DNA of 7,943 nt from Rhizobiales bacterium UBA3584 (GTDB lineage: Bacteria > Pseudomonadota > Alphaproteobacteria > Rhizobiales > Devosiaceae), in NCBI GenBank assembly GCA_002375765.1, contig DFMV01000064.1, positions 1-7,943 of the forward strand, written 5' to 3'. The translations under genes were made by a program, and so were the position numbers. Under the pieces are notes generated by a model. It was given only the letters and a program-made list of their open reading frames with translations. It searched no databases and was not told the origin of the DNA. Below are positions 1 to 5,381 of the stretch, piece after piece. Each line of letters starts with the position of its first letter. Within the stretch, counting starts at the first letter, position 1.

Positions 1-2
1 GC

Positions 3-860
3 ATCTATTGCGACCTTGTTTTCGCCGGCCTCTCGGGCATGCCGCAAATGGGCCGGGAGGTCTTTGCGCGTTCCATGCAGCCTGTGCTGGGGGGCGGGGC
101 GTTCATCGCCGCGGCCCATCTGACTCATCTGGACCGTCCGGCGGCTCTGCTTGCCTCGTACGGCACCGACCCGCTGTCGCAAACGCTGGCCCCGCAGCTC
201 GAAGAAAGTGGTATCGATCTGCGTTTTCTCGAGCGCCGGGCCGATGCCGGGCCGCAGGTCACCGTCGTCATGACCGACGCCGAAGACCGCGCGTTCCTTT
301 CGTGCCGGGCCGGGCGCGCGGTGCCGGCCCGCTTTGGAAATGCGCTGGCATGGGAGCGGGCCGCCCTTTTGCACATCGCCGAATACGCAACGCTAGCCGA
401 GCAATCCGATCTTGTTTCCCGCGCCAAGACGGCCGGGCTCAGTGTGGCGCTCGATCCGAGTTGGGACGAAGCCCTGATTGGCAAGCCGGGGCTGCTCAAA
501 GCCTGCGCTGGCGTCGACATATTTCTTCCCAACGCCGAGGAAGCCGTTGCAATCACCGGCAAGTCCGATCTTAACGCGGCGCTCGACGTGCTAGTCGATC
601 ATTTTCCCATCGTTGCGATCAAATGCGGCGGCCGCGGCGCATTGCTTGGCTCCGGCAAGGCGCGTCTCTCGGCCAGCGCTCCCAAGGTTCATTTGGTCGA
701 TACGACCGGGGCGGGCGATGCGTTCAATGCCGGACTGATCGACGCCTATCTCGCCGGGCGCACATTGGCCGAATGTCTCGATGCCGGCGTTGCTGCCGGA
801 TCATTGTCGGTCCAGTCGACCGGCGGCGCCCCCCGCCTTGCGACATCGCTGGCCGTGTAA
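3..860 (+). CDS. PfkB-family carbohydrate kinase (5' end cut by window)
   Basis: Probable ATP-dependent sugar kinase of the ribokinase/PfkB superfamily, cytoplasmic, phosphorylating a sugar or sugar derivative that cannot be named from sequence. The frame is open from base 3, giving 285 visible residues. It already starts in the first beta strand (CDLVFAGL), so only about 5-12 residues are missing; the internal Met at base 39 is not the true start. The N-terminal glycine-rich segment is LGGGAFIAAAHL (visible residues 28-39). The C-terminal PfkB signature is DTTGAGDAFNAG, with the expected catalytic-base Asp encoded at 717-719. The Asn often found after the first Gly pair in ribokinases is replaced here (GGGAFIAA). 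The gene ends 3 bp before a palindromic repeat and converges on the epimerase gene. Family assignment is firm; the substrate is unknown. The gene may belong to a sugar operon upstream of the window. Confidence 0.9.
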   Translation: MYCDLVFAGLSGMPQMGREVFARSMQPVLGGGAFIAAAHLTHLDRPAALLASYGTDPLSQTLAPQLEESGIDLRFLERRADAGPQVTVVMTDAEDRAFLSCRAGRAVPARFGNALAWERAALLHIAEYATLAEQSDLVSRAKTAGLSVALDPSWDEALIGKPGLLKACAGVDIFLPNAEEAVAITGKSDLNAALDVLVDHFPIVAIKCGGRGALLGSGKARLSASAPKVHLVDTTGAGDAFNAGLIDAYLAGRTLAECLDAGVAAGSLSVQSTGGAPRLATSLAV

Positions 861-863
861 CCT

Positions 864-904
864 TAGATCGGGTCAGCGTTTCTTTGAATCACTGACCCGA
901 TCTA
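864..904. repeat. Perfect 13-bp inverted repeat, possible terminator (palindromic repeat unit A)
   Basis: Left arm TAGATCGGGTCAG (864-876) and right arm CTGACCCGATCTA (892-904) are perfect reverse complements separated by a 15-nt loop. The unit begins 3 bp after the kinase stop codon and is followed by a T-rich stretch (909-918), so it could end kinase transcription. Its arms also share the GATCTAGA-type ends of the neighbouring unit, which suggests a mobile palindromic repeat that was co-opted rather than a dedicated terminator. The dyad is read directly from the sequence; the terminator role is inference. Confidence 0.8.
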
Positions 905-916
905 GTCGTTTGTTTT

Positions 917-969
917 GTCGCAAGTCTTTTCGAAAAACCGGTTCCCACTTTTCCGGACTTGCTCTAGAT
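917..969. repeat. Hyphomicrobiales-type palindromic intergenic repeat (unit B)
   Basis: The outer arms GCAAGTC (920-926) and GACTTGC (956-962) are exact reverse complements, and the interior contains the self-complementary AACCGGTT (936-943). Read on the minus strand, the unit goes GATCTAGAGC, then TCCGGAAAAGTGGGAACCGG (937-956), then TTTTTCGAAAAG. From memory, this closely resembles a repeat family found in many copies in Mesorhizobium, Rhizobium and Devosia genomes (RIME-like elements). The end of the unit overlaps the epimerase gene and contains its TAG stop (964-966). Only one copy lies in this window, so its repetitive nature is recalled, not demonstrated. Confidence 0.65.
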
Positions 970-1965
970 CACCGTAAAACCATGGGCATAGGGATCGCGG
1001 TCGTCGATGAAGATCGTGTTGAATCCGGTCTGGCGGGCCCAACCTCCAATCGAAGGAATGATGGCATCGATATTGCCCACGCGAGCCGCCGCTTCGACCC
1101 GCCCCGAAAACAGCGAGCCAATGATGCTTTCGTGGACGAATTCGTCACCCACCGCGAGCCTTCCCTTCGCGGCCAGCTGCGCCATGCGCGCTGACGTGCC
1201 GGTGCCGCAGGGGGACCGATCTATCGCCTTGTCGCCATAGAATACTGCATTGCGGGCCGTAGCGCCCTGTTGGGTCGGCTGCCCGGTCCATTGAATGTGG
1301 CTCAGCCCGTTGATCTGTGGGTGCTCGGGGTGGACGAACTCATATTTTTCGTTGAGGGCGGCGCGCAGTTTGGGCGACAGCCCGATCAGTTCGGCGGCAG
1401 TGAAATCGGCCATGTCGCGAAACAGTTTCTGCGGTTCGACGATCGCATAGAAATTGCCGCCATAGGCCACATCAACGACCAGTTCCCCGAACCCTTCGAT
1501 TTGGGCGGTCAGCCCCTCGGCGTAGAGGAACGACGCCACGTTGGTCAGCCGCACTTCCTCGACGAACCGGCCCTCCTGACGATAGGTGATGTCGACCTTG
1601 CCCGCCGGTGTTTCGATCGACAGTTTCCCCGGTTCACGCGGATTTATCAGCCCGTTCTCGATTGCCATGGTGATGGTGCCGATAGTGCCGTGCCCACACA
1701 TCGGCAGACAGCCGGACGTTTCGATGAACAGCACCGCCACCTCGCAGTCGGAGCGGGTGGGCGGATAAAGAATCGAGCCTGACATCATGTCATGGCCGCG
1801 CGGTTCGAACATCAACCCGGTGCGAATCCAGTCATATTCGGCCAGGAAATGCGCGCGCTTTTCCAACATGGTGTCGCCCTTGAGCATGGGCGCGCCGCCG
1901 GCAACCAGGCGCACTGGATTGCCGCATGTGTGTCCGTCGATGCACTGGAATGTATGCTGGCTCAT
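964..1965 (-). CDS. hypRE: 4-hydroxyproline 2-epimerase (proline racemase family)
   Basis: Cytoplasmic, cofactor-independent enzyme that inverts C2 of trans-4-hydroxy-L-proline to give cis-4-hydroxy-D-proline, the first catabolic step (also called lhpA or 4HypE). It has 333 residues, the usual family length. Both catalytic cysteines of the two-base mechanism are present: Cys90 in PMCGHGTIG and Cys253 in DRSPCGTGTSA. This argues against trans-3-hydroxy-L-proline dehydratase, in which one cysteine is replaced. The N-terminal DGHTCGNPVR (residues 10-19) and PRGHDMMSG (55-63) are also family hallmarks. The ATG is preceded by a weak purine-rich GAGAAGAG at about 7 nt. The gene lies 10 bp downstream of the oxidase, so the two are surely co-transcribed. 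Proline racemase is the main alternative. The oxidase and deaminase neighbours favour hydroxyproline, and this matches the rhizobial hyp cluster. The stop codon lies in a repeat element. Confidence 0.9.
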   Translation of the reverse strand: MSQHTFQCIDGHTCGNPVRLVAGGAPMLKGDTMLEKRAHFLAEYDWIRTGLMFEPRGHDMMSGSILYPPTRSDCEVAVLFIETSGCLPMCGHGTIGTITMAIENGLINPREPGKLSIETPAGKVDITYRQEGRFVEEVRLTNVASFLYAEGLTAQIEGFGELVVDVAYGGNFYAIVEPQKLFRDMADFTAAELIGLSPKLRAALNEKYEFVHPEHPQINGLSHIQWTGQPTQQGATARNAVFYGDKAIDRSPCGTGTSARMAQLAAKGRLAVGDEFVHESIIGSLFSGRVEAAARVGNIDAIIPSIGGWARQTGFNTIFIDDRDPYAHGFTVI

Positions 1966-1975
1966 AAAACTCTTC

Positions 1976-3208
1976 TCAAAAACGGGTTGCCCGGAACGGT
2001 GCTATATCGATGGCTGGCGCGACACCGTCCACGAGGTCGGCAATGATCTCGGCGGTTCCCGCCGACTGGGTAAGCCCCAGATGGCCATGACCAAACGCAA
2101 CAATGACACGGGAATTTCCTGGTGCAACATCGATAACCGGCAAGCTGTCGGGCATGGAGGGGCGAAACCCCATCCAGCGGCGTCCGCCGGTGGTGTTGAG
2201 GTCAGGCAGAAACCGCGCCGCCTTGGCCAGCAGAGCATCGGCGCGGCCCATGCGCGGCGCCAGGTCGAGCCCGCCCAACTCCACGCCGCCACCAACGCGT
2301 ACACCATCCCCGATACGGCTGACCACAAAGCCATGGCCGGGAAAAGTCAGATGCGTGCGCAGATCGAGCGCACCTTCGGGCAAGGTAACATTGTAGCCGC
2401 GCTCGGTTTCAAGCGGCAGACTCAAGCCAAGTTGCCGCGTCAGCGTTTTCGAGTGGGCGCCTGCCGCGATAATGATCCTGTCGAAAGACGAGTCCTGACC
2501 GGAGCCGACCAGTTCCACACCGGCTTGAGTGGATCGGATCTCCCCGATTTCGCTACGAACAATTTTGGCGCCACGATCCTGTGCCCGCTCGGCCAGCTCC
2601 CTGGTCCATACCGCCGGGTCGGTGACATTTGTCCAGTCTGGGGTAAAGCCGGCATGGGTAAAGCGAGACGCGAGGCCGGGCTGAATTTCTGCGATTTCCT
2701 CGGTGCGGGTCAGGAGGTCGAACTTGACGCCGACCGCGCGGCGTTCCTCCCAGCCTGGCAGGCTGGCCTTAAATTCGCGCTCTCCCTCATAGAGCTGCAG
2801 CTGCCCTTCGCGGCGCAGCAATCGCTCGAGGTCATAGGTTGCCACAAGCCTCTCGAGAGCGGCTGCGGAATGGCCCATGAGGGCGCCCTGTGCTTCTACT
2901 GCCGCTCGATAGCGGGCCGGCAAGCTCGCCTTGAAAAAGGCCAGCAGCCAAGGGGTAATCTTGAGAGCGTAGGCGGGCGGAATGGACAAGGGCCCGTCGG
3001 GATCGAGCAGCCAGGCGGGCGCCTTTTTCATGATACCCGGCGTTGCCAGCGGGATGACGTCGGAAAAGGCAAACGCTCCGGCATTGCCACCTGACGCGCC
3101 GGCGGCTACACCTTCGCGGTCGAACACGGTGACGGTGTGCCCGCGCCCGGTCAGGGCAAGTGCTGCGGACACGCCTATGACCCCCGCTCCGATCACCGCG
3201 ACACGCAT
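1976..3208 (-). CDS. hypO: FAD-dependent D-amino-acid (cis-4-hydroxy-D-proline) oxidase/dehydrogenase
   Basis: Flavoprotein of the DAO/DadA family that probably oxidises cis-4-hydroxy-D-proline to 1-pyrroline-4-hydroxy-2-carboxylate, the second step of the pathway; electrons probably pass to the respiratory chain at the membrane. It has 410 residues, typical for DadA-like proteins. The N-terminal Rossmann dinucleotide site is VIGAGVIG (residues 5-12), with an acidic FDRE ending strand 2 at about residues 29-32 for the FAD ribose. Further family landmarks are SGGNAG (about 39-44), ERGYNV in the middle and, near the C-terminus, FRPSMPDSLPVI followed by GHGHLGLTQ. The start is supported by AAGGGA (3218-3223) 9 nt upstream. 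It is the first gene of a two-gene minus-strand operon, divergent from the GntR regulator and preceded by a candidate operator. The family is certain. The substrate is inferred from the adjacent epimerase; a general D-amino-acid dehydrogenase remains possible. Confidence 0.87.
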   Translation of the reverse strand: MRVAVIGAGVIGVSAALALTGRGHTVTVFDREGVAAGASGGNAGAFAFSDVIPLATPGIMKKAPAWLLDPDGPLSIPPAYALKITPWLLAFFKASLPARYRAAVEAQGALMGHSAAALERLVATYDLERLLRREGQLQLYEGEREFKASLPGWEERRAVGVKFDLLTRTEEIAEIQPGLASRFTHAGFTPDWTNVTDPAVWTRELAERAQDRGAKIVRSEIGEIRSTQAGVELVGSGQDSSFDRIIIAAGAHSKTLTRQLGLSLPLETERGYNVTLPEGALDLRTHLTFPGHGFVVSRIGDGVRVGGGVELGGLDLAPRMGRADALLAKAARFLPDLNTTGGRRWMGFRPSMPDSLPVIDVAPGNSRVIVAFGHGHLGLTQSAGTAEIIADLVDGVAPAIDIAPFRATRF

Positions 3209-3240
3209 GTACTTCCATCCCTTATTTGAGAGCTGTACCC

Positions 3241-3269
3241 TCTATAGGCGCCGGCATCTTCTCTGTCGA
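3241..3269 (-). promoter_or_regulatory. Candidate promoter of the hypO-hypRE operon
   Basis: On the minus strand a TCGACA -35 box (3264-3269, 5/6 to TTGACA) is followed after exactly 17 bp by TATAGA (3241-3246, 4/6 to TATAAT). The -35 lies inside the TGTCGACA operator, so a bound repressor would block polymerase. The predicted start near 3234 leaves a leader of about 26 nt with the AAGGGA ribosome site. Predicted by eye only. Confidence 0.5.
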
Positions 3270-3280
3270 CAAAGAAAATA
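3260..3280. promoter_or_regulatory. Candidate GntR operator O1 (CTGTCGACAA core)
   Basis: The palindrome TGTCGACA (3264-3271) sits inside a 21-bp stretch that matches 4107-4127 upstream of the hypD-like gene at 19 of 21 positions. FCD-type GntR regulators typically bind short dyads of this T-G-T-x-x-A-C-A form. The regulator gene is adjacent, and the site overlaps the oxidase -35 box. It probably mediates repression relieved by a pathway compound. The sequence match is observed; binding is inferred. Confidence 0.75.
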
Positions 3281-3284
3281 TTGA

Positions 3285-3294
3285 TTATCGACAA
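3285..3294. promoter_or_regulatory. Candidate second operator O2 (TTATCGACAA)
   Basis: This 10-bp dyad differs at one position from the symmetrical TTGTCGACAA; O1 (CTGTCGACAA) also differs at one position. Its centre (3289.5) is exactly 22 bp from that of O1 (3267.5), about two helical turns, which places both on one face of DNA. It lies 44 bp before the preferred start of the regulator gene and may serve autoregulation or cooperative binding. No convincing sigma-70 promoter for the regulator itself was recognised here. Confidence 0.5.
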
Positions 3295-3337
3295 CAATCC
3301 TGATTGATGAATGGGCATGAATTCCGGAGGTGGCGGC

Positions 3338-4060
3338 ATGGCCAGAGACGCAGCGCTGACAAAACCCGAAGGGGTTGACACACCCAAGCGCGGTTCAGGC
3401 TCGGCGCATGTTTATAAAGTGCTGCGCAACGAAATCATTGATCTTGCCCTGGCTCCCGGCAGTCCCATGGATGAACTGCAACTGGCCGAGCGGTTTTCTC
3501 TGTCACGAACGCCGATCCGCGAGGCACTGGTCAGGCTCTCGGTCGAGGGACTGATTACGACGCTGCCCAACCGGGCAACGATCGTTTCCAACATAGACTT
3601 TTTGAACCTGCCCCAGTTTTTCGATGCTCTTACGCTGATGTATCGGGTCACGACCCGGCTGGCGGCCGGTCATCACCGTCCAGGCGATGTCGCGCGCATG
3701 CGGGCCAGGCAACAGGAATTCACCCGCGCCGTAGAGGCCCGTGATGCGCTTGCGTTGATCGCGACCAACCAGGATTTTCATCTGGAAATCGCACGGGCTG
3801 GCGGCAACAACTATTACACCGAACTTTTCACGCGACTGCTCGATGAAAACCGGCGAATCCTTCGGCTCTATTATTCCTCGTTCAACGACGAGTTGCCGCG
3901 CGCATACGCCATAGAGCACGACCAGATGATCGCCGCGATCGCGGCGCGCGATATAGAGGAAGCTGACCGGCTGGCCAGCGCCCATGCGGCACAGATCGTT
4001 AGCCAGATCCAATCCTACATCACCGCCGACAAGCGCATAAACGCCAACCTGTCCTTATAA
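3338..4060 (+). CDS. hypR: GntR-family (FadR/FCD subfamily) transcriptional regulator of hydroxyproline catabolism
   Basis: DNA-binding repressor that probably senses hydroxyproline or a pathway intermediate. The GGAGG at 3326-3330 lies 7 nt before ATG 3338, giving 240 residues; upstream in-frame ATGs at 3311 and 3317 lack such a site and are less likely. The N-terminal winged helix-turn-helix spans about residues 22-86, with the classic LAERFSLSRTPIREALVRL core (49-67). The C-terminal all-helical FCD ligand domain covers about 90-225. Its metal-site positions are Asn144 (where Asp is more usual), His148, His194 and His216, so the site looks intact with an Asn variant. The gene lies between the divergent oxidase operon and the deaminase gene, and both flanking promoters carry the same dyad. 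The role matches rhizobial HypR, described as a GntR-type repressor; the family is certain and the target genes are inferred. Confidence 0.85.
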   Translation: MARDAALTKPEGVDTPKRGSGSAHVYKVLRNEIIDLALAPGSPMDELQLAERFSLSRTPIREALVRLSVEGLITTLPNRATIVSNIDFLNLPQFFDALTLMYRVTTRLAAGHHRPGDVARMRARQQEFTRAVEARDALALIATNQDFHLEIARAGGNNYYTELFTRLLDENRRILRLYYSSFNDELPRAYAIEHDQMIAAIAARDIEEADRLASAHAAQIVSQIQSYITADKRINANLSL

Positions 4061-4106
4061 CGGCGGCCCGGAAAGCCGCACGGCGCCTAAAGCTCTCCGT
4101 CCGAAA

Positions 4107-4127
4107 TTTCTGTCGACAAATAAAATA
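4107..4127. promoter_or_regulatory. Candidate GntR operator O3 upstream of hypD
   Basis: The core CTGTCGACAA (4110-4119) is identical to O1 at 3263-3272, and the conserved block continues 3' through AAAATA (4122-4127) with one intervening mismatch. Identity beyond the palindrome suggests that the flanking A-rich bases matter for binding or promoter function. No second dyad at 22-bp spacing is visible here, unlike the oxidase side. Confidence 0.75.
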
Positions 4128-4140
4128 CAACGGGTATTAT
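4113..4140 (+). promoter_or_regulatory. Candidate hypD promoter
   Basis: A -35 box TCGACA (4113-4118, 5/6 to consensus) and a -10 box TATTAT (4135-4140, 5/6) are separated by 16 bp. The -35 is embedded in operator O3. A start near 4147 would give a leader of about 50 nt ending in the AGGAG at 4185-4189. This suggests that the deaminase gene has its own regulated promoter and does not depend only on readthrough from the regulator gene. Confidence 0.55.
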
Positions 4141-4197
4141 GCGGCCATTCCGGTTCGGCTGATGGCCGATTTTGACCAAGTTCGAGGAGAAGCCGAT

Positions 4198-5160
4198 ATG
4201 GCTGCCAGCATTTTTTCAGGATGCATTCCTGCCCTGATGACCCCCTGCAAAGCGGATCGGACTCCCGATTTCGACGCGCTTGTGCGCAAGGGCCAGGATC
4301 TGATCGCGGCGGGGATGAGCGCGGTTGTCTATTGCGGATCAATGGGTGACTGGCCGCTGCTGACCGACGGCCAGCGCATGGAAGGGGTCGAACGGCTCGT
4401 GGGCGCGGGCATCCCGGTGATTGTTGGAACCGGTGCCATCAATACCGCCTCGGCGGTTGCCCTTTCCGCGCACGCCCAGAAGGTGGGCGCCCAGGGACTG
4501 ATGGTCATACCGCGCGTTCTCTCGCGCGGCCCCTCGGCCACGGCGCAGCGCCATCACTTCAAGGCGATACTTTCAGCGGCGCCCGACCTTCCCGCAGTGA
4601 TCTACAACAGCCCCTATTACGGGTTCGCAACCCGCGCCGATCTGTTCTTTGCGCTGCGTGAGGAGCACAAGAATCTCGTCGGGTTCAAGGAATTCGGTGG
4701 CACCGATTCCATGACCTATGCCGCGCAAAATATCACCAGCCAGGATGATGAGGTGTCCCTGATGATCGGGGTTGATACCAACGTCTTCCACGGCTTTGTC
4801 AATTGCGGCGCGACGGGGGCCATAACCGGCATCGGCAACGTTCTGCCTCGTGAAGTGCTTCATCTTTGCGCCCTGTCGCGCGCCGCGGCGCGTGGCGACG
4901 TCGAGGCCCGCCAGCGTGCCCTTGAACTCGAAAACGCGCTTGGCGTTCTCTCCTCGTTCGATGAGGGCCCTGACCTCGTGCTGTTCTACAAGCATTTGAT
5001 GACGGTCAAGGGCGACAGCGAATACGCGCTCAACTTCAATGAAACCGACGCTCTGACCGAGAGCCAGCGTGGTTTCGCCGAAAGCCAGTTGCAGCTGTTC
5101 GACACATGGTACGCGCAGTGGAGCAAGCTGCCGGGCGCCGTCCAGACATATAGCTCCTAG
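4198..5160 (+). CDS. hypD: DapA-family deaminase, probable 1-pyrroline-4-hydroxy-2-carboxylate deaminase
   Basis: Cytoplasmic Schiff-base enzyme of the dihydrodipicolinate synthase/N-acetylneuraminate lyase family. It probably deaminates 1-pyrroline-4-hydroxy-2-carboxylate to alpha-ketoglutarate semialdehyde plus ammonia, the third pathway step. The start at 4198 is set by AGGAG (4185-4189) 8 nt upstream and gives 320 residues; ATG 4162 would add 12 residues without such a site. The Schiff-base Lys is K164 in VGFKEFGG and the conserved Tyr is Y136 in VIYNSPYYG. GATGAITGIGN (204-214) is the usual late barrel motif. The carboxylate-binding GTTGE loop of true DapA is GSMGD (47-51) followed by WP, which argues against lysine synthesis. 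It has its own promoter and operator downstream of the GntR gene and ends before a strong terminator. A related 2-keto-sugar-acid aldolase or dehydratase is the main alternative; context favours HypD. Confidence 0.82.
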   Translation: MAASIFSGCIPALMTPCKADRTPDFDALVRKGQDLIAAGMSAVVYCGSMGDWPLLTDGQRMEGVERLVGAGIPVIVGTGAINTASAVALSAHAQKVGAQGLMVIPRVLSRGPSATAQRHHFKAILSAAPDLPAVIYNSPYYGFATRADLFFALREEHKNLVGFKEFGGTDSMTYAAQNITSQDDEVSLMIGVDTNVFHGFVNCGATGAITGIGNVLPREVLHLCALSRAAARGDVEARQRALELENALGVLSSFDEGPDLVLFYKHLMTVKGDSEYALNFNETDALTESQRGFAESQLQLFDTWYAQWSKLPGAVQTYSS

Positions 5161-5203
5161 TACAGCGGAGCGGAGCCAAAAGCTCCTCTAATGGGATACT
5201 GCC

Positions 5204-5240
5204 ATGGGCCGGCGCGGGAAGCGCCGGCCCATATATTTTG
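5204..5240 (+). terminator. Rho-independent terminator after hypD
   Basis: A perfect 12-bp stem, ATGGGCCGGCGC (5204-5215) with GCGCCGGCCCAT (5221-5232), encloses a 5-nt loop (GGGAA) and runs into ATATTTTGTT. It begins 43 bp after the hypD stop. It cleanly separates the hydroxyproline module from the LacI/ABC unit, implying independent transcription of the latter. Confidence 0.9.
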
Positions 5241-5330
5241 TTGCGACACCTGGCCCTGGCGCCCTGCCTCAGTGCCTGCCCGATCCCGTGCCGAGGAAAC
5301 TTTTCGACCGCACTTTACAGCTTGAGACCC

Positions 5331-5350
5331 GTTTGGTAACGTTCCCAAAA
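5331..5350. promoter_or_regulatory. Candidate LacI-family operator upstream of lacI (18/20 dyad)
   Basis: The 20-mer centred on AACGTT matches the perfect palindrome at 6481-6500 at 18 of 20 positions; the mismatches are at 5331 and 5337, both in the left half. The central CG, the A/T flanks and the length are typical of LacI/GalR-family operators. It lies about 30 bp before the lacI start and probably gives autoregulation. A TTGAGA (5322-5327) nearby could be a -35 box, but no good -10 follows. The rest of the 221-bp gap (5241-5330) holds nothing I recognise. Confidence 0.8.
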
Positions 5351-5381
5351 ATGGGAGGAAGCGGTTTATCCGCATAACGGC

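Noticed and set aside
8..574. Alternative 188-codon frame overlapping the kinase gene
   Set aside because: It is rich in Arg, Gly and Ala, has no motif, and lies out of frame with a clear PfkB protein.
1270..1782. Open frame of 170 codons on the plus strand antisense to the epimerase gene
   Set aside because: It mirrors a conserved enzyme with both catalytic cysteines on the minus strand and shows no family features of its own.
964..1965. trans-3-hydroxy-L-proline dehydratase as function of the racemase-family protein
   Set aside because: Both catalytic cysteines (Cys90, Cys253) are present, whereas the dehydratase lacks one of them.
1787..3094. Long open frame (435 codons) on the plus strand antisense to the oxidase gene
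   Set aside because: The minus strand here encodes a full-length DAO/DadA protein with all motifs. The antisense translation shows no recognisable domain and has no ribosome site; it is a by-product of high-GC codon bias.
3311..3337. Longer N-terminus of the GntR regulator from ATG 3311 or 3317
   Set aside because: A good GGAGG lies 7 nt before ATG 3338, and the extra residues (Gly-rich) would span that ribosome site.
3503..4012. Minus-strand frame of 169 codons across the GntR gene
   Set aside because: The plus-strand frame has an unmistakable winged helix and FCD domain; the antisense product has no motif or start signal.
4063..4079. Short GCGGC/GCCGC hairpin just after the GntR stop as a terminator
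   Set aside because: The stem is only 5 bp with a 7-nt loop and no T-tract follows, so it is too weak to call.
4162..4197. 12-residue N-terminal extension of the DapA-like enzyme
   Set aside because: The extension would be encoded by the leader that holds the AGGAG site, and there is no ribosome site before ATG 4162.
5161..5381. Riboswitch or small RNA in the gap between hypD and lacI
   Set aside because: Beyond the terminator and the LacI-type operator I could not recognise any conserved fold or promoter-terminator pair.
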